From: Desulfotomaculum sp.
Lineage (GTDB): Bacteria > Bacillota > Desulfotomaculia > Desulfotomaculales > Nap2-2B
Direction: 5' to 3'
NCBI GenBank assembly: GCA_003457075.1
Contig: DMIY01000202.1
Coordinates: 1-5,635, forward strand
DNA: 5,635 nt
The notes under the pieces are model-generated. The model did no database searches, was not told where the DNA came from, and saw only the letters and a list, made by a program, of their open reading frames with translations. Positions 1 through 5,339 of this stretch are shown one piece after another. Position numbers and translations under genes: made by a program. Position 1 is the first letter of the stretch, and the number at the start of each line of letters is the position of its first letter.

Positions 1-31
1 GTTGAATATGTTGGATATGTTGGGTATGTTG
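1..31. repeat. 9-bp tandem repeat array at window edge
   Basis: Three consecutive 9-bp units read GTTGAATAT, GTTGGATAT and GTTGGGTAT (1-9, 10-18, 19-27), followed by a partial unit GTTG (28-31). The units differ only at positions 5 and 6. The array starts at the first base of the window, so more copies may lie to the left. Being a multiple of three it could be coding: frame 1 stays open to a TAA at 91-93, but nothing in that short translation is recognisable. I treat it as an intergenic repeat of unknown role. Confidence 0.6.
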
Positions 32-46
32 TTTCAAGGAAGCGCT

Positions 47-74
47 ATTATAATAATAACATTTTTTATGATAA
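47..74 (-). promoter_or_regulatory. possible leftward promoter for a gene outside the window
   Basis: On the minus strand a perfect TATAAT (52 to 47) lies 16 bp downstream of TTATCA (74 to 69), which matches 4 of 6 positions of the sigma-A -35 consensus. It would drive a gene to the left of the window, with the 9-bp tandem repeats in its leader. The region is AT-rich, so chance TATAAT matches are easy and the call is weak. The -35 overlaps the palindromic element at 68-93. Confidence 0.3.
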
Positions 75-93
75 TTCGACAAGTTTTCGGTAA
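68..93. repeat. palindromic element, copy 1
   Basis: This 26-bp stretch matches 1794-1818 at about 22 of 26 positions with one gap, in the same orientation. Its core is the near-palindrome CGACAAGTTTTCG (78-90). The stretch also contains TTCGACA (75-81), identical to the Spo0A box consensus. It may be an operator shared by two leftward transcription units or a small dispersed repeat. The two copies bracket pabB and its leader. Confidence 0.45.
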
Positions 94-132
94 ATCCTTC
101 AAGAGTTCGACTTTTTTTGGAAAAATTTTCTG

Positions 133-1596
133 TTAAGGTTCGTGCCTGGATTTTAATCCTAACGCTACCATTAACGCCAGGGCCTTATCCAGCGTTTCCT
201 CGTACTCCCTCAAGGGGTCGAAATCAGCCGTGATACCTCCTCCAACCTGAAAGTAAGCCTGTTCGTTTTTAACAATAATTGTCCTGATTACAATATTTAG
301 ATCGGCATTGCCATTGAAGCTGAGATAGCCGATTGAGCCGGTATAAATTCCTCGTCTTACGGGTTCCAGTTCTTCGATTATTTCCATGGCCCTTATTTTA
401 GGGGCGCCTGTTATGGAACCACCGGGGAAAGAGGCTTCCAAGAGATCTGTCGTCTCTTTATCAGTGGACAATTTACCGACTACTGTAGAGACCAGGTGAA
501 ATACAGTGGCATATTCTTCCAGCCGGAATAATTCAGGTACCTGTACTGAACCTGTCTGGCAAACCCGCCCCAGATCATTTCGTTCCAGGTCAACGATCAT
601 TACCAGTTCAGCCCTGTCTTTTTCACTCTGCCACAGTTCGTTGCGCAAGCGCAGATCATCGCCGGCATTCCGGCCGCGGGGACGGGTTCCTTTAATCGGT
701 CTGGTTTCCACATGTTTGCCGGTGATTTTAAGGAATCGTTCGGGAGAGGCACTGATCACCTGTACGTCGCCGAAATCCATATAAGCCGCCATGGGAGCCG
801 GATTAATAGCCCGCAGCCGCCCGTAAAGCGCCCAGGGTTCTATCGTTCGGGAGAGGGAAAACCGTTGGGAAAGATTTACCTGGTATATTTCCCCGGCCTT
901 TATATATTTCCTGGCCCGCTGTACAATTCTGCAGTAACTGTCCTGGTTAAAATGGCAAAATATCCTGTTGTTTCTTTGTATTTCGGCATATTTTGGCAGT
1001 TCTTGATGGGCAACTCTTTTTTTGTTTTTCCTTGCTTCCGGTTCGGGTATATAATTAACGAGAGAGCTGCGTATTTTGCACAATCGTTCCCGTGCCCGGC
1101 AGTACGCCCTTGTACGTTCTGTTTCCGGTAATCCCGTGGAAACAATAAACACTGCATTGTCAACCTGATCTATTGCTACTACCACGTCATAAAAACCCAG
1201 ACACAGGTCAGGCAAGAGCAAATCGTCAACTGCCCGCTCAGGTATCTTTTCCAGCATCCGTCCCAGGTCGTAACTAAAATAACCCACTGCTCCGCCGCAG
1301 AAAGGGAAAGGGAAACCAGGCACGTCGAGTTTGTAAGCGTTCAGCAATTCTTTTAGTTTGGACAAGGGATGACCGCTGAAACTCTCTTTGCCTTGCCGGG
1401 TGATTAGCTCCAAACGGCGGCCTTTAGAACGAAAGATCAAAAAGGGATCTACCCCTATAAAAGAATAATACCCCAGTCCTTCAACAACCAGGCTGCTGTC
1501 TAAAAGAAAGGAATATGGCTTGCCTGCCAGCGCATCGTATAGCGCAGGCGCGTCGGCGGGCAATTCGATGCGCTCTATTAAGGGTAAGCTGATCAC
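133..1596 (-). CDS. pabB: aminodeoxychorismate synthase component I (PabB)
   Basis: This enzyme converts chorismate plus ammonia (from a PabA/TrpG glutaminase) to 4-amino-4-deoxychorismate, the first committed step to p-aminobenzoate and folate, in the cytoplasm. With the GTG start at 1596 the protein has 487 residues, normal for the family. The N-terminal anthranilate synthase I-type domain (SFLLDSS near 29) is followed by the chorismate-binding domain: EIYQVNLSQRF (about 236), SASPERF (282), PIKGTRPRG (300), SEKDRAELVMIVDLERNDLG (324), FPGGSITGAPK (390) and GGGITADFDPLREYEETLDKA (452). PIKGT carries the lysine typical of PabB; anthranilate synthase (TrpE) normally has PIAGT. A TTG two codons upstream touches the ribosome site, so GTG is preferred. 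No glutaminase gene is in view, so PabA lies further left or elsewhere. I see no convincing terminator after the stop. A GAG-rich leader and attenuator-like hairpin precede it. Confidence 0.94.
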   Translation of the reverse strand: MISLPLIERIELPADAPALYDALAGKPYSFLLDSSLVVEGLGYYSFIGVDPFLIFRSKGRRLELITRQGKESFSGHPLSKLKELLNAYKLDVPGFPFPFCGGAVGYFSYDLGRMLEKIPERAVDDLLLPDLCLGFYDVVVAIDQVDNAVFIVSTGLPETERTRAYCRARERLCKIRSSLVNYIPEPEARKNKKRVAHQELPKYAEIQRNNRIFCHFNQDSYCRIVQRARKYIKAGEIYQVNLSQRFSLSRTIEPWALYGRLRAINPAPMAAYMDFGDVQVISASPERFLKITGKHVETRPIKGTRPRGRNAGDDLRLRNELWQSEKDRAELVMIVDLERNDLGRVCQTGSVQVPELFRLEEYATVFHLVSTVVGKLSTDKETTDLLEASFPGGSITGAPKIRAMEIIEELEPVRRGIYTGSIGYLSFNGNADLNIVIRTIIVKNEQAYFQVGGGITADFDPLREYEETLDKALALMVALGLKSRHEP

Positions 1597-1602
1597 AGGC
1601 AA

Positions 1603-1608
1603 CTCCCC
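1603..1608 (-). promoter_or_regulatory. ribosome binding site deciding the pabB start
   Basis: GGGGAG on the minus strand directly abuts a TTG codon (1602-1600) with zero spacing, but lies 6 nt from the in-frame GTG (1596-1594). The spacing makes GTG the likely initiation codon and shortens the longest open frame by two residues. Confidence 0.7.
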
Positions 1609-1650
1609 AGAAAATAGAATTTTGCTTGCCGTTCGTTCCTAAAAACAAAG

Positions 1651-1672
1651 AAAAAACCAGCCCTGCTGGTCC
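1651..1672 (-). terminator. intrinsic terminator/attenuator in the pabB leader
   Basis: On the minus strand ACCAGC (1661-1656 on the far arm, 1670-1665 on the near arm) forms a 6-bp perfect stem with GCTGGT around a 3-nt AGG loop, extendable by two G-U pairs, and runs straight into a T tract (1656-1651). It sits about 55 nt before the pabB GTG, so it would act inside the pabB leader rather than at a gene end. Its near arm can instead pair imperfectly with GCCGGTT at 1710-1704, a possible antiterminator. Confidence 0.65.
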
Positions 1673-1735
1673 TCACCCCAAATCTCCGAGTCGTCTCTTC
1701 TCCAACCGGCCTCGTCTCAAAGCTCCACAAAACTC
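1672..1735 (-). promoter_or_regulatory. GAG-triplet leader, candidate TRAP-binding site for pabB
   Basis: On the minus strand this 64-nt stretch contains eight GAG triplets, at 1735-1733, 1725-1723, 1718-1716, 1713-1711, 1702-1700, 1697-1695, 1686-1684 and 1674-1672. The longer gaps (7, 8, 8 and 9 nt) each fit one degenerate triplet (TTG, CGG, GAC, TGG) at 2-3 nt spacing, giving about twelve positions in register. The trp RNA-binding attenuation protein (TRAP, MtrB) of Bacillus wraps RNA around an 11-mer ring through eleven (G/U)AG triplets spaced by 2-3 nt, and so blocks an antiterminator. Here the array is followed at once by a terminator hairpin, and the antiterminator strand would lie within the array. 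This fits tryptophan-dependent attenuation of pabB. TRAP itself is not in view, so the regulator is inferred. Confidence 0.5.
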
Positions 1736-1793
1736 GTTTTTTTTATTTACAAAATGAGGCACACAGGAATTTTCTCCTCAAAAGCATACTTCA

Positions 1794-1818
1794 ATGATAT
1801 TTCGATAAGTTGTCGTAA
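1794..1818. repeat. palindromic element, copy 2
   Basis: This is the partner of the element at 68-93. Its core CGATAAGTTGTCG (1804-1816) is a 13-bp near-palindrome; the 19-bp version starting at 1800 pairs at 7 of 9 symmetric positions. It lies upstream of the pabB leader and may overlap the pabB promoter, since TATCAT on the minus strand (1799-1794) is a possible -10. I could not find a convincing -35 for it. Confidence 0.45.
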
Positions 1819-1850
1819 GATTCCTGTATAAATCCTGGATCCGTGATAAA

Positions 1851-1916
1851 TAAAAAATTGCTTCCCTGGCTTAATCTCAAAGAGAACCACTGAAGAGTAT
1901 AGATTTCGGGAAGCAA
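1851..1916 (-). terminator. terminator-like stem-loop, minus strand
   Basis: On the minus strand TTGCTTCCC (1916-1908) and GGGAAGCAA (1866-1858) form a perfect 9-bp stem, followed by TTTTTT (1857-1852). The 41-nt loop can fold further: AATCT (1905-1901) pairs with AGATT (1877-1873). It looks like a branched intrinsic terminator, yet no minus-strand gene ends here. It could stop antisense transcription or be part of a long pabB leader. Confidence 0.45.
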
Positions 1917-1930
1917 GGGAATATCAAAGG

Positions 1931-1947
1931 AAATACCATTGGTAATT
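1931..1947. promoter_or_regulatory. 17-bp palindrome next to the hydrolase promoter
   Basis: AAATACCATTGGTAATT is palindromic at 7 of 8 symmetric pairs and ends one base before the extended -10 TGTTATACT. Its position over the -35 to -15 region is where a repressor operator is commonly found. The regulator is unknown. Confidence 0.35.
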
Positions 1948-1948
1948 G

Positions 1949-1957
1949 TGTTATACT
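1949..1957 (+). promoter_or_regulatory. extended -10 promoter for the hydrolase gene
   Basis: TGTTATACT is an extended -10 (TG, one base, then TATACT with 5 of 6 consensus matches). No good -35 lies 17 bp upstream, which extended -10 promoters tolerate. Transcription would begin near 1964 and leave a leader of about 90 nt before the ATG at 2053. A perfect TTGACA at 1962-1967 offers an alternative -35, but its matching -10 (CAGCAT, 1986-1991) is poor. The same TATA core reads TATAAC on the other strand (1955-1950), so leftward initiation is possible. Confidence 0.4.
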
Positions 1958-2052
1958 GTTTTTGACAGACTGCCTTCTTATGGTTCAGCATGGAAAACAC
2001 TCGAAACGTCGCTGGTTTGCTTTCCCTAAGCCGGTTAAGAAAGGAAGGGTTT

Positions 2053-2736
2053 ATGTTGAAGCCGTTCAAAATTTACGACCATGTTTATCAGATTGGCGGC
2101 CCGCAACTCACCGCCCCGGAAGACTGCTGCATCTACCTTCTCGACGGCGGCGCGGAACTGGCTATAATCGACGCCGGGGTAGGCCGGAGCGCATCCGAAC
2201 TGATCAACAACATCGAAAAACTCGGTTTTGACCCCGCGCTGGTCAGGTACATCGTTGCCACGCACGGCCACATCGACCACACGGGCGGGCTGGCCTATAT
2301 AAAAGAAAAACTGGGGGCCAAAGTGGCGGCCCACGAGCGGGAACTGGCGGCAGTGGAGGGGGAAAATGCCGCGCTCACCGCCGCTCATTATTACGGCGTG
2401 AAATACAAACCAATAACGGTAGAAATCGTTCTCAAAGGAGATCAAGAAACCCTGAGCGTGGGGGATCTTCGGCTTATTTGTCTGCATACGCCCGGCCACA
2501 CTCCCGGCGGGATTTCCCCTTATGTGGATACAGGCGAAAAAAGAATACTTTTTGGACAGGATATCCACGGCCCGTTTAACCCCGCCTGGGGGTCGAACCT
2601 GGAGGAGTGGGGGAAATCCATGCGCCGGCTTTTAGCCCTGCAACCCGATATTCTCTGCGAGGGTCACTTCGGCATCTACCAGCCGGCCGAAAAGGCCAGG
2701 CAATATATTGAAGGTTATCTGGAACTCTATTTATAA
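2053..2736 (+). CDS. metallo-beta-lactamase-fold hydrolase
   Basis: A 227-residue cytoplasmic protein of the metallo-beta-lactamase superfamily (glyoxalase II/lactonase-like branch), which uses a dinuclear metal site to hydrolyse esters, thioesters or lactones. The metal ligands are all visible: THGHIDH gives H71, H73, D75 and H76; TPGHTPGG gives H149; FGQD gives D170; EGHFG gives H205. The conserved IIDAG strand ends near 42. There is no signal peptide or membrane segment. The ATG at 2053 is chosen because AAAGGAAGGG (2040-2049) precedes it; an in-frame ATG at 1990 has no ribosome site and would add 21 unconserved residues. It appears monocistronic, with its own promoter and about 300 bp of non-coding sequence after it. 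Its codons favour C and G in third position more than the flanking genes do, which could mean a separate origin. The substrate cannot be read from the sequence. Confidence 0.9.
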   Translation: MLKPFKIYDHVYQIGGPQLTAPEDCCIYLLDGGAELAIIDAGVGRSASELINNIEKLGFDPALVRYIVATHGHIDHTGGLAYIKEKLGAKVAAHERELAAVEGENAALTAAHYYGVKYKPITVEIVLKGDQETLSVGDLRLICLHTPGHTPGGISPYVDTGEKRILFGQDIHGPFNPAWGSNLEEWGKSMRRLLALQPDILCEGHFGIYQPAEKARQYIEGYLELYL

Positions 2737-2788
2737 CCGCATCCGGGTGCACAACGGACATAAACCGTGGCGGGAGAAGAAGAATTAA

Positions 2789-2862
2789 GCCTGCTGGGCA
2801 ATCGCCGGGAATTCTTTCCTCAAACAAGGAGATCTTGCCGGCCAGCAGGGCAGCAAGCTTGC
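2789..2862. repeat. structured intergenic inverted-repeat element
   Basis: CCTGCTGG (2790-2797) pairs with CCAGCAGG (2842-2849). The arm continues inward as GCAA (2798-2801) with TTGC (2835-2838), leaving a 3-nt bulge, and an inner hairpin TCCT/AGGA (2817-2820, 2827-2830) caps it. A 10-bp perfect palindrome GCAAGCTTGC follows at 2853-2862. No T tract follows on the plus strand, so it is a poor terminator for the hydrolase gene. It resembles a folded intergenic repeat or small structured RNA. It matches no riboswitch class I know. The rest of 2737-3038 holds only the promoter and hairpin listed next. Confidence 0.4.
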
Positions 2863-2962
2863 GCCATTTAAGACCGGGGAAGGGAGAGCGCGTTGTTGAA
2901 AGTTTGTTGATGGATCTTTTGCATCGTCCCGGGCAGGAGTATTTCCAAACCTGTAAAAGTTA

Positions 2963-2971
2963 TGTTAAAAT
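2963..2971 (+). promoter_or_regulatory. extended -10 promoter for the dehydratase operon
   Basis: TGTTAAAAT is an extended -10 (TAAAAT, 5 of 6 matches), with a weak -35 TTCCAA 17 bp upstream (2943-2948). It would start transcription near 2978, about 60 nt before the GTG at 3039. Confidence 0.4.
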
Positions 2972-2978
2972 TGTAGTC

Positions 2979-2993
2979 ACCGGGTACGCCGGT
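2979..2993 (+). promoter_or_regulatory. hairpin/dyad at the predicted transcript start
   Basis: ACCGG and CCGGT form a 5-bp dyad around GTACG, followed by TTTAATT. It begins at about +1 of the predicted dehydratase operon transcript, so it could be an operator or a 5' stem that stabilises the mRNA. The T-rich tail is too short for a convincing terminator. Confidence 0.3.
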
Positions 2994-3038
2994 TTAATTG
3001 CGACGCAAGAATGAGATAGAGAAACAGGAGTTAGGCTT

Positions 3039-4061
3039 GTGATCAGGAATATGGTCTCTTCCATGGGAGCCGTCCTGGAGGAAAAGAAGTCTATATTTGT
3101 AGATCTGAGTTGTTCTTATGTGCCGGTGGAAATCATTCATGCAGCAGGTCTTGTTCCCCGGCGGCTGCTTCCGCCCGCTCCAAAAGAAACAGGATTACTG
3201 CCTCATAATTCATGTTCTTATGCCCGGGCCTGCGTTGAACATTATAACCCGGCGCCCGTTGTTTTTACTGTCTGCTGTGACGGATTGCGCCGCTGCTATG
3301 ATGTGCGCAAGTCCAGAGGGGATAATGTCTTTATTTTGGATCTCCCCCGTCAGGTTACCAGCACGTGCATACAGCATTACAGAGAGGAGTTGTTGCGGTT
3401 TGCTCAATGGCTTGCCGTATTTTCAGGCCGGCCGGTTTGTGAAACGTCGCTGGAAAGGTCAATGGCGCTTTACCGCGACCTGCGTTTACGGTTAAAAGAG
3501 TTGCAAAACGCCGGTTGTTCGCCTGTGGGGTTTAATGAACTGGTGCAGATTACCCTTGCTTCTGCTCCGGAGGATTCCCGGTTATTGCTGGAAGGAATTC
3601 ACAAAACACGGGAAATCTCAGTTGAAACCGGTTCCGTTCTTCTTACCGGCGCCATACTGCCGGATGCCGGCATCTTAAGAGTGCTGGAAGAAAACAATGC
3701 CGCCGCGGTAGTTGCTGACTTTTGTATTGGAGACCGGTACTGGTTGGAAATAGAATATCCTGCCGGTGAAGACAGGTGGCTGACTTTAGCCCGGGCTTAC
3801 CTCGAAAAGCCTCCCTGCCCCAGGATGGCCGGGTTTTCCAGGCGTTTTTCTTATCTGCGGGGCCTTCTTGACCGGACGGGCGCCCATGGTGTGATTTTAT
3901 ATGGCGTTAAATTCTGTGATCACAGTCTTTACGATGTCCCCTTGTGGCGTTCCCTGTGCAGTGAACGGGGAATCCCCTTTCTTTACCTGGAGGGAGAATA
4001 CAGGGGGGGCATACCGGCTCAGTTTCACACTCGTATTCAGGCTTTTTTGGAGACGATCTGA
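3039..4061 (+). CDS. 2-hydroxyacyl-CoA dehydratase/benzoyl-CoA reductase-like small subunit
   Basis: A 340-residue member of the HgdB/HadC/BcrC group (2-hydroxyglutaryl-CoA dehydratase D-component family), slightly short of the usual 370-390. These subunits hold a [4Fe-4S] cluster and form a heterodimer that takes low-potential electrons from an ATP-driven activator to dehydrate 2-hydroxyacyl-CoA or reduce benzoyl-CoA. The three family cysteines are present: C59 (SCSYAR), C80 (CDGLRR) and C293 (KFCDHSLYDVP). Other signatures are YVPVEIIHAAGLVP (27), LDLPR (100), LTGAILPDAGIL (202), VADFCIGDRYW (225), PPCPRM (258) and the C-terminal HTRIQAFLE (330). The start is GTG with AGGAG at 3026-3030, 8 nt away. 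The stop is 3 nt before the next gene, so the two are surely cotranscribed. No activator ATPase or CoA transferase is nearby. The substrate is unknown. Confidence 0.9.
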   Translation: MIRNMVSSMGAVLEEKKSIFVDLSCSYVPVEIIHAAGLVPRRLLPPAPKETGLLPHNSCSYARACVEHYNPAPVVFTVCCDGLRRCYDVRKSRGDNVFILDLPRQVTSTCIQHYREELLRFAQWLAVFSGRPVCETSLERSMALYRDLRLRLKELQNAGCSPVGFNELVQITLASAPEDSRLLLEGIHKTREISVETGSVLLTGAILPDAGILRVLEENNAAAVVADFCIGDRYWLEIEYPAGEDRWLTLARAYLEKPPCPRMAGFSRRFSYLRGLLDRTGAHGVILYGVKFCDHSLYDVPLWRSLCSERGIPFLYLEGEYRGGIPAQFHTRIQAFLETI

Positions 4062-4064
4062 TTT

Positions 4065-5336
4065 ATGTCTTTTAAAAGATATATTGGCCCAAAGGTACAA
4101 TCCGCTCGGTGGCAAAAGTATATAATATCTCCTTATCCTTATTTATTTCTGGAAAAAGTAGCCAGGCTATGGCGGCCCGGGAAGTTGACGCGCCATGTCA
4201 GAATTTCCGTGCAGTGTGGTCTGCGTCTTTTACGCTTAGCCTACGGCCGGAGCAGGCCGGTGGTGTGGACCAATGTATATACGCCGCCGGAGTTAATCTG
4301 GGCCATGGGCGGCATTCCTTTAATGCCTGAGGTGATTGCTGCTGTTGCTGCCGATTTGGGCTGGAGTAACAACTTTCTTCAGTCTGCAGAAGGAACCTGG
4401 TACTCTACGGACCTGTGTAGTTTCCACCGCTGTGCTTTGGGCATGGCCGTTGCCCGGGTGTTACCACGTCCGGATGTGATTGTGGCTACAAGCCACCTGT
4501 GCGATGGAGCAGTTAAGTTTCTGGAAATGGCCGGCAGAATGTATGGCTGCCCTTATTACCTTTTGCATATTCCCTACCGGGACGATAATTATTCCAGATC
4601 CTGGCTGGCTGGGGAGTTGGCAGCCCTGTCGCAGGAACTCAAGCCTCTTTTGCCTTCCAGTGAGCGGGAAATATCCCTTGTTGCCGGGAATGTCAACTCT
4701 GCCCGGGAACAGATGCTGGCAGTAAACGAATTGCGCCGGAATGTTCCTGCGCCCTGGCGTGGAGATGAGGCGCTCGGCAGGGTAGTGATGTTCTTGAACA
4801 TGCTTGGAGCCAGGGAGACAGTGGATTTTTATCGTACCCTAAGACAGGAATTGGAATACAGGGTGAAAAAAGGACTTCCTGTGGCGCCGGAGCAAAAGTA
4901 CCGCCTTTTGTGGCTGCATTTTAAGCCTTTTTATGCCAATTCTTTGATGGATCTGCTGGAGTGCAAGCGGGGAGGGGTAATTGCTTTTGAAGAGGTAAAT
5001 GCCGTTACCTGGGACAGGCTGTCTTTGGAGGATTGGTGGGGAAGCATGGCAGCCAGGATTTTAACCAATCCTTTGTGGGGTCCAGGGGAAAGACGTGTAG
5101 ATCTGGCAATGAAATTAGTCTGCGAGTATAAGATTGATGGGGTGATCCACTTTTCCCACTGGGGCTGCCGTCAGAGTACGGGGATGGTAAGTCTTTTCCG
5201 CGAAGCTTTTGGCCGGGAGAAGATCCCTTTTTTGAATCTGGAGGGAGACTGTGTTGATCCCCGCAATTTTATGGAGGGCCAGAGCGCCACGCGGGTAGAA
5301 AGTTTTCTGGAGATATTGGAGCCCAAGGGGGTATAG
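4065..5336 (+). CDS. 2-hydroxyacyl-CoA dehydratase/benzoyl-CoA reductase-like large subunit
   Basis: A 423-residue partner of the preceding gene, of the HgdA/HadB/BcrB group. After a basic N-terminal tail of about 60 residues come TNVYTPPELIWAMGGIP (69), TDLCSFHR (115), ATSHLCDGA (141), FKPFYANSLM (286), HFSHWGCRQSTGM (362) and NLEGDCVDPRNF with ATRVESFLEIL (391-418). C118, C146 and C368 occupy the positions of the cluster-binding cysteines, so an active [4Fe-4S] site is expected. The 3-nt gap from the upstream gene and GGAGA at 4049-4053, inside that gene, suggest translational coupling. The heterodimer layout fits the HgdAB/BcrBC type better than the single-chain double-cubane proteins. The stop is TAG, and the pabC frame continues directly behind it in the same reading frame. 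Which 2-hydroxyacyl-CoA or aromatic acyl-CoA it handles is not evident. Confidence 0.9.
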   Translation: MSFKRYIGPKVQSARWQKYIISPYPYLFLEKVARLWRPGKLTRHVRISVQCGLRLLRLAYGRSRPVVWTNVYTPPELIWAMGGIPLMPEVIAAVAADLGWSNNFLQSAEGTWYSTDLCSFHRCALGMAVARVLPRPDVIVATSHLCDGAVKFLEMAGRMYGCPYYLLHIPYRDDNYSRSWLAGELAALSQELKPLLPSSEREISLVAGNVNSAREQMLAVNELRRNVPAPWRGDEALGRVVMFLNMLGARETVDFYRTLRQELEYRVKKGLPVAPEQKYRLLWLHFKPFYANSLMDLLECKRGGVIAFEEVNAVTWDRLSLEDWWGSMAARILTNPLWGPGERRVDLAMKLVCEYKIDGVIHFSHWGCRQSTGMVSLFREAFGREKIPFLNLEGDCVDPRNFMEGQSATRVESFLEILEPKGV

Positions 5337-5339
5337 CTT

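Noticed and set aside
1..31. CRISPR array
   Set aside because: The repeats are only 9 bp, directly adjacent, and have no spacers.
133..1596. Anthranilate synthase component I (trpE)
   Set aside because: The active-site motif is PIKGT, with the lysine typical of PabB, rather than the PIAGT of TrpE, and pabC lies nearby.
1660..1690. T-box leader for pabB
   Set aside because: GGGGTGAGGACC resembles the T-box consensus only loosely, lacks the TGGN tRNA-pairing core, and no stem I motifs were found upstream.
1603..1760. Tetrahydrofolate riboswitch upstream of the folate gene
   Set aside because: The sequence does not resemble the THF riboswitch examples I remember; the GAG array explains the region better.
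1990..2052. Longer hydrolase form starting at ATG 1990
   Set aside because: No ribosome binding site precedes it, and the extra 21 residues look like leader sequence; ATG 2053 has a strong site.
1791..2069. Minus-strand 92-codon open frame
   Set aside because: It overlaps the hydrolase start, the promoter and an inverted repeat, and its translation shows no recognisable motif.
2035..2568. Minus-strand 177-codon open frame inside the hydrolase gene
   Set aside because: It is antisense to a gene with complete catalytic motifs and has no family signature of its own.
2910..3014. Small plus-strand ORF of 34 codons starting ATG 2910
   Set aside because: It runs through the predicted dehydratase promoter and hairpin, has no well-placed ribosome site and no recognisable content.
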